Below, one piece after another: positions 24,243-36,295 of a DNA stretch of 64,000 nucleotides. Under the pieces are notes generated by a model, which made no database searches, had not been told where the DNA came from, and saw nothing but the letters and a program-made list of their open reading frames with translations. Each line of letters opens with the position of its first letter. The stretch's first letter is position 1. The stretch comes from Hyperoplus lanceolatus (taxonomy: Eukaryota; Chordata; Actinopteri; Uranoscopiformes; Ammodytidae), in NCBI GenBank assembly GCA_026929865.2, contig CM049414.1, positions 4,737,501 to 4,801,500 of the forward strand. Direction: 5' to 3'. Both the position numbers and the translations under genes were made by a program.

Positions 24243-24709
24243 TTAAAGGTTCAGTAAGCGGAATGGTCAATTAAGCTAACTTCCTTTCAGTGACTGCAGT
24301 TAGCAGTCCCCTCCCTCGTCCCTACGTCACCACATTAATGCACTGCGGTCTTCAAGCAGTGAGTTATCTAGCATCATCTCAGATCCATAAGTGTGATAAA
24401 ACATGATAAAAAACAATTAAAACAGACATTGGGAAGGATGTATACCTGCTCCGCCATTGTAGGTGCATACACATTCACCCATCTGTCGCACTGCACGTGC
24501 ACCGGCAGTGAGACGGGTGTCGGTTTGTAGCGTTCTCTCTTCTGATTAGTTATCAGCAGTGGGATCCTGAAAAGTTTATTTGCCGATTACATGCGGAGCG
24601 AGTGACTGAAAGATCGGCTTTATGAAACGTGCACACTATATAAGTGATCACTGTAAAGAGCGATTAAACACTTATATTAACATAAATCAATCGCTTACTT
24701 CCCCTTTAA
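24243..24709. mobile_element. TTAAAGG-ended MITE, family with 58,099-58,451
   Basis: The left end TTAAAGGTTCAGTAAGCG and the right end CGCTTACTTCCCCTTTAA are imperfect inverses with TTAA at both tips. Interior blocks (GCTAACTTCCTTTCAGTGAC; AGCAGTCCCCTCCCTCGTCC) are shared with the copy in intron 7 of the FReD gene. There is no coding capacity. TTAA ends are a feature of piggyBac-type targets, but that assignment is an inference. Confidence 0.75.
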
Positions 24710-25341
24710 GTCAACACTGTGACCATGCTACCCATAACGCTTACTAGAATAGCAAATGTGTATTCATCAACCATTTAAGATACAGTAACGTTCACATGCC
24801 ACATCAAAACAATCATAAAAAGGTCAGTATCCCACCATAACACCAAGGATCTCAACATGCATTGGGACTGTACAGAAGGAAGATTGAGTATGAACCTCTG
24901 GAGTGTCATTTCTCCTTGGTCAGCCAGTTAACAACCACAGTATTGTTATGTCCCCCTTCTGCCCCAGACCGACCAACGTATCTGTTTCCTTATTCAGACA
25001 TGATTTTCACACTAATAACAGTATATCCTAAATGATCAAGTTACAATGTCAAAGTTTTTCTTTCCCCATTACAATGTGATATTGATATTTTTTTCTGTTT
25101 CATGTTTGATGACACATCCAGTTCTAGGAAATTGAAAAAGCGTTTTAATATTATGATCTGAACATGAAAATGCAGGGAAATAAAAGGAGCAGGAGTGCTT
25201 TAGAAGTCTTGCCTGAGTGCAGCAAAAGTGATGTGTTAAATATACATGTATAATAAAAGTAGTCAAAGTTGCATGTACAGTATAAATGTCAACTCGAAGA
25301 AATTAATTTAATTACTCTAAAAAGAGGTTGTAGGAATCTTG
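24710..25341. other. Intergenic, no gene seen
   Basis: AT-rich with no recognised exon or repeat boundary. Confidence 0.4.
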
Positions 25342-25635
25342 GTAAATGGTAAATGGACTTGTGTAGCGCTATATCTCCGTTTATCACAGACTCAAAGCGC
25401 TTTACATTGTTTTTTGTACACATTCACCCAGTCACACACACATTCATACACCGATAGCAGCAGCTACCACGCAGGGTAGGCTTAGCACTAGGGTGCTAAG
25501 CTAACTATCGGGAGCAATTCGGGGTTCAGTGTCTTGCCCAGGGACACTTCGACAGGTGGCGGGGAGACGGGGGATCGAACCTCCGACCCTGCACACCAGA
25601 GGCAAACTCCCTACCCACTTCGCCACTGCCGCCCC
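25342..25635 (-). repeat. tRNA-headed SINE (minus strand)
   Basis: Near-complete copy in reverse. The right end is the head: reverse-complemented, GGGGCGGCAGTGGCGAAGTG begins it, and GGTTCGATCCCC is the box B. The body includes TGTCCCTGGGCAAGACACTG and the 3' end is the CCATTTACCATTTACC repeat. It is closely similar to 50,223-50,536 on the other strand. Confidence 0.9.
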
Positions 25636-26566
25636 ATGACCCCCTTGAATGACAACACACTACATACTGTAGTACACATGCACACACACTAAAAAAACAT
25701 GCTGAGGCTGCACTAAAACATGCTACATTACACTCTTTGTGTTACATAATCCTCCCTTTTTCATATACACACACGGTTCCCACTACGGCTACTGCAGTGA
25801 AGGAAAAACCTACACTGTCTCTCACTAAAAACAAACATAGTGATATTCTGCAATCCTTCCTGACTCAGATTGGTTATCAGTTATAATTCTTTAAACCGTT
25901 ATCTGAGCAGCCATCATGCTGACAAATATATAACAGTATATAGGTTTGAGTCTGCAGGGAGAGGACAGAGATAGCCCAAACAGGTATTTTTTGGGCTTGT
26001 AATTGAATTACCCCTTATCATCTGGGCTGAAGTATAATCCTTGATTTAATTCCAGAATGCAATTTTCATTATCCTTGTCTCATGCCTGTTAAGCAGTGGT
26101 CACAGGTATTGGGGCTTTTCAGACAAGGAGGGAGCCGCTCAGTCTCATAACATTTTGAGGGAAGTGAAATGAGCAGTAACTCTGAAACTGGCTGACTGCA
26201 TACATTATGAGAATCCTTGTTTCCTTTGTGACATTTGATCTCTCCCATTGTGCCCACAGGCTAGACATTAAATATGTATTTGAGTGAGATTTTATGTCTA
26301 ATATATAATGGTGAATGGTGTCCTAAACAGCATAAAGTTGACCAGGCAAAACTTTGAAGGGTATACAGGAACCCACTGATTCTGATTGATATCTATTAGG
26401 CCACAAAAACAACATTTGATGATGATACAACATGCTACATGACAGCAGGTAAAAAATAATGAATTAGATTTACCGCTAGGGTTTGTTGAGCACTGTGTAA
26501 CCATAACTACAGCACACTGGATGGATTGCTGCTTTACCAATGGGGCTACATGCAATTATAAGTGTT
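25636..26566. other. Intergenic, no gene seen
   Basis: No coding exon, RNA gene or element boundary recognised. Confidence 0.4.
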
Positions 26567-26590
26567 GGGGGGGGGGGGGGGGGGGGGGGG
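26567..26590. repeat. Poly-G run
   Basis: 24 consecutive G on the + strand. Runs of this length are prone to assembly length errors. Confidence 0.95.
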
Positions 26591-26770
26591 CTACAACAAA
26601 CCAAATCTGCCCCACTGAGAAATGGAAAAATGTACTTACCACTTACGACTGCATAGAGAAATGTGCGGCTAACATGATACTTTTTGGCACTTGTCAGGTT
26701 AGGTTGTCATTTGAGGTGTCAAAGGATTACAAGCAGAGGAAAGACAGTGTATTGTAGTATGCATTAAGAC

Positions 26771-26779
26771 CCCCCCCCC

Positions 26780-26814
<35 letters not shown>
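26771..26814. repeat. C-run joined to (AC)n
   Basis: A run of about 12 C followed by about 16 AC units. The neighbouring minus-strand frame (26,699-27,169) is driven by this repeat and an E-rich stretch and is not a convincing gene. Confidence 0.95.
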
Positions 26815-26816
<2 letters not shown>

Positions 26817-27929
26817 CTGCTAGTGAACACTAAAAATATTGTGTCGTGAGCATGTTTCCCAGTGGACGTGCAGTCACTACAATTTGAGGCGTTGACAGCC
26901 ATTTCATGGAGGGATCTAACCTCTTCTTCCTCCTCCTCAACACTTCTCATGTGAATTATTAATAGGTCTGTCTCTGCCGCTCTCTTCCTCTTACTGTTAG
27001 AAGCAGCAGCTATTGTGAAATGACCCTGGCAAGAGTGAAAATCCTTTTGTGTGCATAAAAAAATAATAAGTAAAATATTCAGTAATTGAAGAAATTTGGA
27101 GTGACTTGGCAAGTGCAAATAATTGACTGTCATTACAAAGTTGCATATTTGGCAAATGCTAACTGACACCCGAAAGGCTATTTATTTCAATCCAGTTAAA
27201 AGCTTACTTCCGTGCTTCAGAGCTCAGTTATAATGTGAGATTTTCCTTTGTTACATAATATTCACAATCATTCTGTCAGCCTCTTCTGTTCTCTGCTTCT
27301 TGCTTTAGTAGGATGGGTTACGCTCCTCTTTTTTAAAAACATAAAGGATATGTGTTTGAGCGATTAAGAGATTAGATATAGTGTACATGTACAGTATGTA
27401 CTTTGCATGGTGGGTGATGGGTATGAAAATGAGGTAAATCTGCTATGAATCAGATCTCAACCCAGCTGAAGAGAAAGGAAAGACGGACCAAATGCTTGTA
27501 CTGAGACATTTGATGGTCGTTTTCCTTGGATTTGTCACTTAGTACATATCAAAGTATATACCTAATGTCTTAAACTGTATGTAAGCTGTCCTGACATGAC
27601 ACCTCAAAATGGCCCCTGGTTAGCTTACGCCCTCAGAACCTTTCCTCAACATCTTATCCAATCTGATATATATATTTTGGGTAAACACTGTTAGAGGGGC
27701 TGTGCATAATAAGTAAAAGGTGCCATTGTACGTATTAGATGCAACTCACTATCAACTTGTGTAATATTGGGCTGTATAATAAATAATAATAAATAAATAT
27801 TCTTAACGTGACCGGATTCTTGATCAGTTTTTCTTTCTGCACCTAAAGATGCATACAATATATCCACAGTTAAAACCTTTGATGCTCCCATTTGAAACAT
27901 AAAATAAAGTGATGTCATGCTTATCAAGC
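26815..27929. other. Intergenic, no gene seen
   Basis: AT-rich; no exon or element boundary identified. Confidence 0.4.
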
Positions 27930-29196
27930 TCATTGCCTCATGGGCTGGGCATGGCCGGTCCGGCGGGCCCGAGTGGCTGTACGGGCCGCCCCTCCGGGGG
28001 TTTCGGCCGTGGTTGCTCCTCGTGGCAGCGGTGCATTTGGCTATTTCCCTATTCTATACTGTCTATTCTCTATCTATGGCCCCGGTCCTCCTCGGGACTA
28101 GTGCCGCACTGGGGCGTGCTCTCTGGGGGCGGGGTGCTGGGGGCAGGCTCTGGGTCTGGGGGGCTGGCCCCGATTGTGTGTCGGTGGGGAACAGTAGAGT
28201 GTAAATCAATGTAATTTAATGTTAATTGTGTTCATATTGTTTAACATTGTTATAGCGTTATTATTAACAGCCTGAGGAGCTGCCTCGGTCTCGGTTTGTC
28301 TGGGCCTAAGTACCGGATGTCCTCCCACTGAAAAATTGTCCTGCCGACGCAAATTGCACAACTGATACCATTTCTCTAACATTTGTTCTCCTCTGTCTAT
28401 CTTCCATGATTGGCTGAGCGATGCCCCGGGGGTTCTCTCCCTCTGTCTACCATGCACTCTCCATGCTACTCGATTGACTCCGAGTTCTGTGCGGAATCAG
28501 CTGTCCTAGGAACGGATGCTCCCCGCCTGCTATTGCCTCACATCAGCACTGATTCACCGTCCATCAGGATAGTACTCTTTCTACTCGCTTGCTTGTTCAA
28601 TCTTTAAATTCATTTTTGCTTTGCTCATTAATTGCCAGTCTGTCCTCTTCCAGTTTTCCCTGGTCGTGACGAGATGGTGTGGATCTGGTCCCCCCTCTGG
28701 CAACATCTGAGAATGGACCATCAACGCTGAAGATGTTGCAGTGGTTAAGGACGCCACCTGGAGACGTGGGATGTAATCCCGGCGCTGGAAACCTTAGTTT
28801 TCCCTGGTGGTGACGAGACGGTGTGGATCCTCTGGCAGCATCTGAAGTCTTCCTGCATCCACACTATTCGCACTTTACTTTAGTATTGCCATGTAATCAC
28901 CTGGTCAATGATCAAATTCCTTCGTGATTTTCTCTACTTATGACATCTATTGCAGTATGTCCGTCCTGGGGGAGGGATCCCTTACTTTGTCGACTCTTCC
29001 TGAGATTTCTTCAATCTTTTTTAAATACCGGTAAAGGGTTTTTACTGGGAGTTTTTTCTCAGCCGAGCTAAGGGTGTAAGGGCAGGATATCATATTGTAT
29101 CATATTGTATCATATTGTATGAAATGTAAAGCCCACTGAGACAAATGTATTTGTGATTTTGGGCTATACAAATAAAACTGATTTGATTTGATTTGA
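27930..29196 (+). mobile_element. LINE-like 3' end with (TGATT)n tail
   Basis: The right end reads GGGCTATACAAATAAAACTG followed by GATTT repeats, the form of tail seen on fish non-LTR retrotransposons and the SINEs that use them. A short TCATATTGTA tandem repeat precedes it (about 29,087-29,120). Upstream is a strikingly GC-rich block (27,950-28,200) and an internal near-duplication of GGTGACGAGACGGTGTGGAT-like words (28,665 and 28,809). No reverse transcriptase is legible, so this is a 3' UTR fragment or a non-autonomous relative. The left edge is approximate. Confidence 0.55.
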
Positions 29197-29314
29197 ACCA
29201 GAACTCATTGCACATTTGACTTGATGAATAAGATATGAAAAGAATAACGACTATGGCGTCGACTGAGCAGACAGGACGTGACCTGGCTCGGTTAAGACCA
29301 GCTGTCCTAAGATA

Positions 29315-29690
29315 CAGTCCTGCTTGAAAGTATGTGAACCCCTTGAGCATTTTGGAATTGTATTTAACCATTATTAATTCATTTTTATGAATACCAGAAT
29401 TTTTTATATTAAATAACAGTTGTGTGTTTATAAATTCCACATTTTTCTTTTCCGGAAATCAATGTTAAAACAGATAAAACAAATGATTTGCCAACTTTTG
29501 TATGTGCAAAAGTTTGTGAACCCTGAGCTGCGTTACTTAAATGGAGCAGGTAAACACAATCAGGTGGGCCAAATCGAGTGATGAAATGGACCAATGTAAT
29601 GAGAGATCTTTAGGGAAGATATTGGGCGGCACCAGAAAAACAGAGATAAAACCAGGTCAGTTTAGGCTCTGTGTGTGGAGTAACAGTTTG
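29315..29690 (+). mobile_element. Tc1-like 5' fragment
   Basis: It starts CAGTCCTGCTTGAAAGTATG directly after TA (29,313-29,314), in the style of Tc1 inverted-repeat ends, and continues with AAAAGTTTGTGAACCCTGAG, a near repeat of the end motif near 29,508, as in Tc1 elements with inner direct repeats. No transposase and no right end are present; the right edge is approximate. Confidence 0.65.
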
Positions 29691-29693
29691 GAA

Positions 29694-29800
29694 TTAAAGG
29701 GATAGTTCAGTATCTTTTTAAATGGGGTTGTATGATGTACTTATACATAGTTAGTCCTTTACCTTACGGATATGGAGGTCAGCACAGTGTATGCTGCAGT
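29694..29800 (+). mobile_element. MITE fragment, relative of the outer element at 55,498
   Basis: TTAAAGGGATAGTTCAGTAT followed by TGGGGTTGTATGA and CATAGTTAGT matches, in reverse complement, the right end of the element at 55,498-55,953. The other end was not located here. Confidence 0.6.
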
Positions 29801-30729
29801 TTTAAATTAATGGCATCCCTATAGCTGCACTAGTGTTGAGTGCTGATCAAAAAAAAAGTGAAAATGCTAATACACCATTTTTTCTTGGCTGATGTTCTAA
29901 GCACATCTATGTCTAGCATAGCCTCACAGAGCCTTTATATGTCTGTGGACTTTTATTCTTTTTTTTTACTGTTCTGAAAATGTTATTATACAAATCGCCC
30001 GCATGATTTGTGTTGGTATTAGTAGCGACTTTGCGGTCATGAAGTCCACCTGAAATGATAAACCTTATTCCACTACAGGAAAGTCCATCAAATATCCCTC
30101 TTCTTTCTTCACCTTTAAATAACTTGTATAATCTTAATATAACTTTCATAATCAATTATGAATCCATGATTACTTGTTATACTGGTTAGAGTTTTGTCTG
30201 ATATTAACAGAAAAAAAATCATATTTTTTTTAAATACTTTATTTAAAAGATTGCCTTTTAACTTTGGCTCATATAATGAAAAATAAATCATTTATAGAAT
30301 TCAGTTTTAAAGCAGTAATTTCCTTGTAGGTCTCTTTGTTGCTATAGGAATGAGGATACCATGGTTAATAATCCTAATAGTTACAGTAAATAGAGCCTTC
30401 CAAATGACAGCACACATGCACGTATTCCTTTTTTCATTGTCATGCAAATGATACAGAACGCATTCAGTAGTAATTAAGCACACAAGGTGGGCGGAGATAA
30501 CTGTCACTTTAGAGTGGGAGTATGGGGTTTATGGTTTGCTGTATAGGCTACACGCTGAGGGATTATGGGGAAAAAAAATCACTGAAGAAGTCCCCAGCAG
30601 CCATTCTTGGTCTGGAGTTTTTCCATCCCCTTAGTGTGTTCTCTCTTTACCTTCATCTGTGCAGGAAGGAATCTCCCTTTACTCTTCACAAATGAGCATA
30701 CATTGTTGCCACGGTTACGTAGAAAGCTA
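29801..30729. other. Intergenic, no gene seen
   Basis: AT-rich; no exon or repeat boundary recognised. Confidence 0.4.
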
Positions 30730-30972
30730 CAGCTCTGGAAAAAAATTAAGAGACCACTCGAAAATGTTCAGTGTCTCTTGTCTTACTCTATAGAGGCATA
30801 CTGTATGTTTGAGTAAAATTAACATTTTGATTCAATAATATAAAGTACTTACAACATTGCTACCAAATTCGCAATACAAATATTGTCATTTAGAGCATTT
30901 CCATTAAGTAATGTAGAGATAAAGATTTGAGAAAAATCCAGACTGGTCTCTTAATTTTTTTTCCTGGGGCTG
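30730..30972. mobile_element. Tc1/mariner-type MITE
   Basis: 243 bp with ends CAGCTCTGGAAAAAAATTAA and TTAATTTTTTTTCCTGGGGC plus TG, imperfect inverses continuing through AGAGACCA / TGGTCTCT. TA dinucleotides at 30,728-30,729 and 30,973-30,974 are the target duplication expected for this superfamily. There is no coding capacity. Confidence 0.9.
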
Positions 30973-31453
30973 TATATGTTTCTCATTGGAACATTTGTCA
31001 GTTTATCTATTAGTCCATTTTTAGCCTGTTCATAGAGTAATTATGGATTACTTTTTATTTTCTGCTGATGGTTGTCCTATTGTCTATTTGTGCTGGGTCA
31101 CAGTGTTGCCCCTTGGTTTTTTCTATTTGCAACAAATCAAATGTCATGGTGGCTTATGATATGGCAGGCGGAACAGCAATAAACTCAACCGGACTGAACC
31201 AATGGCTTATCATATGATGTTGTTTTGCCTTTGGAGAAGGAAGGATGGAGAAGCCAACACACATCTCATTGAAATCATTTCTGGAGGTGCTGCATTAGAT
31301 AACATAAGTACAGACCCATTTGCACGAGTTACCCATGTGTTACGCTATATGCTCAGACTCATAAGTGACCCAAGTGTTTTGTGAACGCTGTATGATTCAT
31401 GCACTGTATAAAACAGGGTAATGTTGCCAGTTTCTCCTCATGCCTGTATACTT
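30973..31453. other. Intergenic, no gene seen
   Basis: No coding exon or element boundary recognised. Confidence 0.4.
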
Positions 31454-31701
31454 GACACATGTATCATTTATTCTTTCAAAGGTTTTTTTTATCAAATGTT
31501 AGTAACGAAATCCTAGCACAATGAATACAAATTTTTCCCCTTTTTTTCCCGAACATACCCCACCCACATCCCACCCTCACACCCAACAACACGGAATATA
31601 CACTACAAGAAACAGAAATAAACAATCAATATGAAGAAAAAAAGAAAAAAAAAACACATAAAGAAATAAAATTAAATCAAATAATAGAGGGGAGGAGGTA
31701 G

Positions 31702-34700
31702 CTACTCTTCTATAGTTATTGTTGGTTTTTTAAAATAATTTAGGAAGGGGCGCCAAATTCTGTCAAATTTATTCTCGGATCCCTGGGTAGTATAACGTAT
31801 TTTCTCTAAATTCATACATGCCATAATGTCTCGAATCCAATGTGAGTGGGAAGGAGGAGCAGGATCTTTCCACTTGAGTAGGATAGCCCTACGAGCAAGT
31901 AATGAGGTGAAGGCTAGTACCCTCAGCTTCACTTTAGGTAAGCCCGAATTTGGAGCAATGCCAAAAATTGCAGTGAAAGGGTTCGGCTTAATTTGATGCT
32001 GAAGTACTTCAGAAATTGTTTGAAAAACTGATGTCCAGAACTCAGTCAAGGTGGGACACAACCAGTACATGTGAAAGAGTGATGCCGGTGCGCTCTTACA
32101 ACTATCACAGGTCGGGTCTACATCGGGGAACATACGAGCTAATTTAGTTTTAGATATGTGGATACGATGTACTACTTTAAATTGCACAAGAGCATGTCGG
32201 GCGCACATGGAGGTAGAGTGTATCCGATCCAGGACTGAATCCCACATGTGATCTGTGAAGGCAGAACCTAGGTCCTGCTCTCACAGGGTTCTTATAGCTG
32301 CTAATGAGGGGCTATGCAACTTCGAAATAAGGTTGAAAAACACAGAAATTGAGCCTTTTAATGTGGGGTTTATAGAAAGAAACAAATCGACATGATTGGC
32401 TGGCGGTTTATAAAGGAATTGGGGAATTAACTTCTGCGTAAAATGCCTGATTTGCAGAAATCGGAAAAAATTAGTCTTTTCGATACCGAAGTGTTTTGTC
32501 AAGTGAGAAAAACTAGCAAATAGATCATTGATAAATAAATCACCGATGCATTTTAAGCCTTTTTTCTGCCAGATCTTGAATGCACCATCCACCGTTGAGG
32601 GAGTAAACAAATGATTAGCTGCAATTGGGCTGAAAAGTGAAAAATTCTGCATTCCAAAATTCTTCCTAAATTGGGTCCAGATTCGAAGGGAGTGCTTAAT
32701 CACGGGACTACTGTTGGGAATAGCCGAAGAGAGTGGAAGTGCGGCGCATAAGAGGGCAGATAGAGACAATGGGCTAATAGCGCTGGACTCCATTGTTACC
32801 CAGACTGGGGCTGAGCCGTCAAGGTGAAAATGCACCCAATACACTAAAGAACGGATATTAGCAGCCCAGTAATAGTATTGGAAATTAGGGAGGGCCATTC
32901 CACCTGTTTGTTTTGGTCTTTGAAGAAAAGCTTTCCGTAACCGAGGGTGTTTACCATTCCAAATATAATTTATCATTAAAGAGTCAAGGGCCTGAAAAAA
33001 GGATTTGGGGAGAAAGATGGGGAGACATTGGAATAGATATAGGAACTTTGGGAGTAATGTCATTTTAATTGAATTTATTCTACCTATAAGAGAGAAAGCC
33101 AGAGGAGACCACTTCGATAATATTTGCTTCGCCTGATCCAATAATTTGAGGAAGTTCGATTTAAATAGGTTTTTTAAATTTCTGGTAAAACATACCCCAA
33201 GGTAACTCAGATGGTCTGTCACCACTTTGAGTGGGAGAGCTGTTTAATCAAGTTTAAGAGCTTCTTTATTAATCGGAAAGAGTTCGCTCTTACTCAAGTT
33301 AAGTTTATAGCCAGAAAACTGACTAAAGACCTCCAACACAGAAAGTGCCTCCGGTAAAGAGGTGGCTGGCTTGGCGACAAACAAAAGTAAGTCATCGGCG
33401 TATAATGATACCTTATGTTCAATTCCTTCTCTCCATATCCCCTGAATCTGTTTGTTACTGCGAATGGCAATTGCAAGTGGTTCGATTGCAATAGCAAAAA
33501 GGAGCGGGCTCAAAGGACAACCCTGCCGGGTCCCACGGTGCAGATCAAAACTACTTGAGTAACGGCTGTTTGTTAATACTGAGGCAGAAGGGCATGCATA
33601 TAATAATTTAACCCACGAAGTGAAAACAGGACCCAAACCGAATTTTTCAAGGGTGAAAAACAAATAATTCCATTCTACTCTATCAAATGCTTTTTCAGCA
33701 TCCATAGAAGCGAGGCATTCTGATTCAATATTTCTGGGGGAATATAAAATGTTCATTAGCCGGCGGATATTATAAAATGATTGGCGTCCCTTTATAAACC
33801 CAGTTTGGTCGGGGGATATGATAGAGGGGAGAACATCCTCCAATCTGTGGGCGAGAATTTTAGCAAGTATCTTCACATCCGTATTTAATAGTGAAATTGG
33901 TCGGTATGATGCACAATCTAGAGGATCTTTATCCTTTTTTAACAACAGGGAAATACAGGCCTGGTAGAACGAAGGCGGGAGTTTACCTGAGTCAAATGAG
34001 TCTGAGAATACTGAACATAAAAAAGGCGACAATTCGGCTGAGAATTTCTTGAAAAATTCAGATGGAAGTCCGTCTGGACCAGGAGATTTGCCTGATTGCA
34101 TAGATGTTATTGCTGCAATAATTTCCTTCTGAGTAATAGGTGCCTCAAGGCTATGTCTCAGGTCTTGAGAAAGGGAAGGTATGTTTAGGTTACTGAAAAA
34201 GGTTTCCATCACCGTTGCGTCTACTGTACAATCAGAACTATACAAATTTGAATAGACTGTTTTGAACTTTTCGTTTATCAATTTCTGATCTGATGTTGTA
34301 CACCCACTGTCTGTCCGTATTCCAGGGATGAGTTGCTTCGCTCTAAATCCGCGCAGTTGATTGGCCAGGAGTTTACCAATCTTGTCACCATGCTCGTAAA
34401 AAGTACTTCTGCTCCTAAGCAACTGGTCAGCAACTTGACGGGAGGAAAGAAGGTTGAATTCTGTCTGAAGTTTTAAACGTTCTTTGTAAAGTTCAGATGA
34501 AGGTGAATTAGCATATTGTCTGTCTATGTTCAGAATCTGATCAGCTATTTCAGTTTGTTTCTGTTTTGTACATTTATTTTTGTATGCTGCAAATGATATA
34601 ATTTCACCTCTCAAATAGGCTTTCAGGGCTTCCCAAATTGTTGCATTGGACACATCTGGTGTTTTGTTTATACTCAAAAAAGTTTTAATATGTGTAGAGA

Positions 34701-35621
34701 TGTGTGAAAGAAAACTCTCATCTGTGAGCAACAATGGATCCAGTCTCCACTGCCTTCTTGTATACTCAACGTCAGAGAAAGCCAGTTGAAGGAGCAGAGG
34801 AGCGTGATCTGAAATCACAATACTTTCATAACTGCATGACTTTAGGTCTGACATCAATGAATTATCAACAAAAAAATAATCAATTCGGGTGTAAGTGTGG
34901 TGGACATGTGAAAAGAATGAATATTCTCTTCCTGTGGGGTATAAAAACCTGTATGGATCAGAGGGGCTATAATCAGCAAGAAATGATTTGATATAACCTG
35001 CAGATCTGCTAAGAGTGGCAGGTTTGGGGGAAGAGCGATCTAAGACTGGATCTAGAAAACAATTAAAATCCCCACCAAGAATAAGAGAATGGGAATTGAG
35101 ATCGGGGAGTTGAGAAAAAAATCTCTTAAAGAATTCTATATCATCGACGTTAGGCGCGTAGACGTTGGCCTAGATGACTGACTTATTGTAAAGTTTGCCT
35201 GAAACAATAATAAAACGTCCATTTTTATCTGATATAGGGCCAGTTTCACAGACATGGATTAAGCCTAGTCCTGGACTAAATGGAATTTTGAATGGAGATT
35301 GTCCATTGAAAGTACAATTTAGTCCAGAACTAGGCTTAATCCATGTCTGCGAAACCGGCCCATAATGTCTGATGACTCAAAAGGAATATTACTATCAATA
35401 AGGATAGCTGTGCCCCTGGCCTTAGCCCTGAAATTAGAATGAAAAAATGGTCCACGCCAGCATTTACTTAATCGCCCATGGTCAGAGTCATGTAAGTGGG
35501 TTTCTTGAAGGAAAACTATTCCAGCCCTGAGCCGTTTTAGGTGGGTTAAGACCTTACCCCTTTTCACTTTGTGATTTAGCCCCTTGACATTCCAACTAAT
35601 TAAATTAAGATTGCCCTTCAT
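31702..35621 (-). pseudogene. L1 ORF2 (endonuclease and reverse transcriptase), broken
   Basis: From the start MKGNLNLISWNVKGLNHKVK the frame runs through the endonuclease (IVFLQETHLHDSD; ANVYAPN; LILGGDFNCFLDP; TRIDYFFVDNSL; ISDHAPLLLQL). The reverse transcriptase follows (SGKSPGPDGLPSEFFKKF; YRPISLLNTDVKILAKILAH; QTGFIKGR; MDAEKAFDRVEW; GTRQGCPLSPLLFAIAIEPL; SLYADDLLLFVA), then a Cys-containing C-terminus (DVDPTCDSCKSAPASLFHMY). Stops interrupt at 35,170-35,172, 33,244-33,246 and 32,281-32,283, and a MITE lies in the endonuclease at 35,237-35,361. Apart from these the frame is continuous, so decay is slight. Confidence 0.92.
35234..35364. mobile_element. 125-bp MITE inside the L1 endonuclease
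   Basis: The element is 35,237-35,361 with ends GGGCCAGTTTCACAGACATG and CATGTCTGCGAAACCGGCCC. The inverted similarity runs about 44 bp per side (GATTAAGCCTAGTCCTGGAC / inverse). ATA flanks it on both sides (35,234-35,236 and 35,362-35,364), a 3-bp target duplication. Excising it with one ATA rejoins the ORF2 frame (SSDIISDKNGRF on the minus strand). A 3-bp duplication is compatible with PIF/Harbinger-type mobilisation, but that is inference. Confidence 0.92.
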
Positions 35622-36295
35622 CTAGCTCAGTTATAGTGAGAGTAAAAAGAGTTGCTCCGATAAGAAAAAGAGTAGCAAAATATAGAGGGAAAGAAAAACA
35701 CACAAAAAAAAGGAAAACACAAATAACTGAAAACAGAGCAGGTGATGGCTTATCAGCTAAACCCTCAGTTAACACCACCCCATCCCACCCAGAACCCACC
35801 CCATATATTGCTCTAAACAGCAAACCCCAAAAGACCCTTACTAGTCTCACAACAAACATTCCAAGCCTTAATTTTCTGACCTGTGCTAGCTTCCCACATA
35901 AGTCTTGTACAATTCACCCCATAACAGCTAGTAACACTATGAACAATCCAGCAAACTGTCAAAATGACAACACACTAAACGAACATACCATGCTCACCCA
36001 ACAGATTCGAAATACAAAAAAAAGAACAAGGCGTGAGTGGCAAAAAAATAAATAAAATAAAGAACAGACACGCTTATCCAGCCGTTTTAAAATAGAGATA
36101 CAAATAAAAAAAGCGAGTGAGCAAGACAATACGTCAAAATGACAAGCAACAAAAATGTCACGCTCGCCCAGCTGATTTACTCATTTTAAAAAAGGGAGAA
36201 AAAATGCGTGTAGTACCATCAGTCTGAGAGTTTGGCTGGGGATATGAAAAGAGCATTTGTCCACATTGTATACTCACAGCAGGCAATCGTATTTA

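Noticed and set aside
26699-27169. 156-codon frame on the minus strand
   Set aside because: It depends on a (GT)n/G-run and a short Glu-rich stretch; no domain is present and the splice context is poor.
27909-28214. Two overlapping frames rich in Gly, Ser, Pro and Arg
   Set aside because: They arise from the GC-rich block, have no recognisable domain and overlap in different phases.
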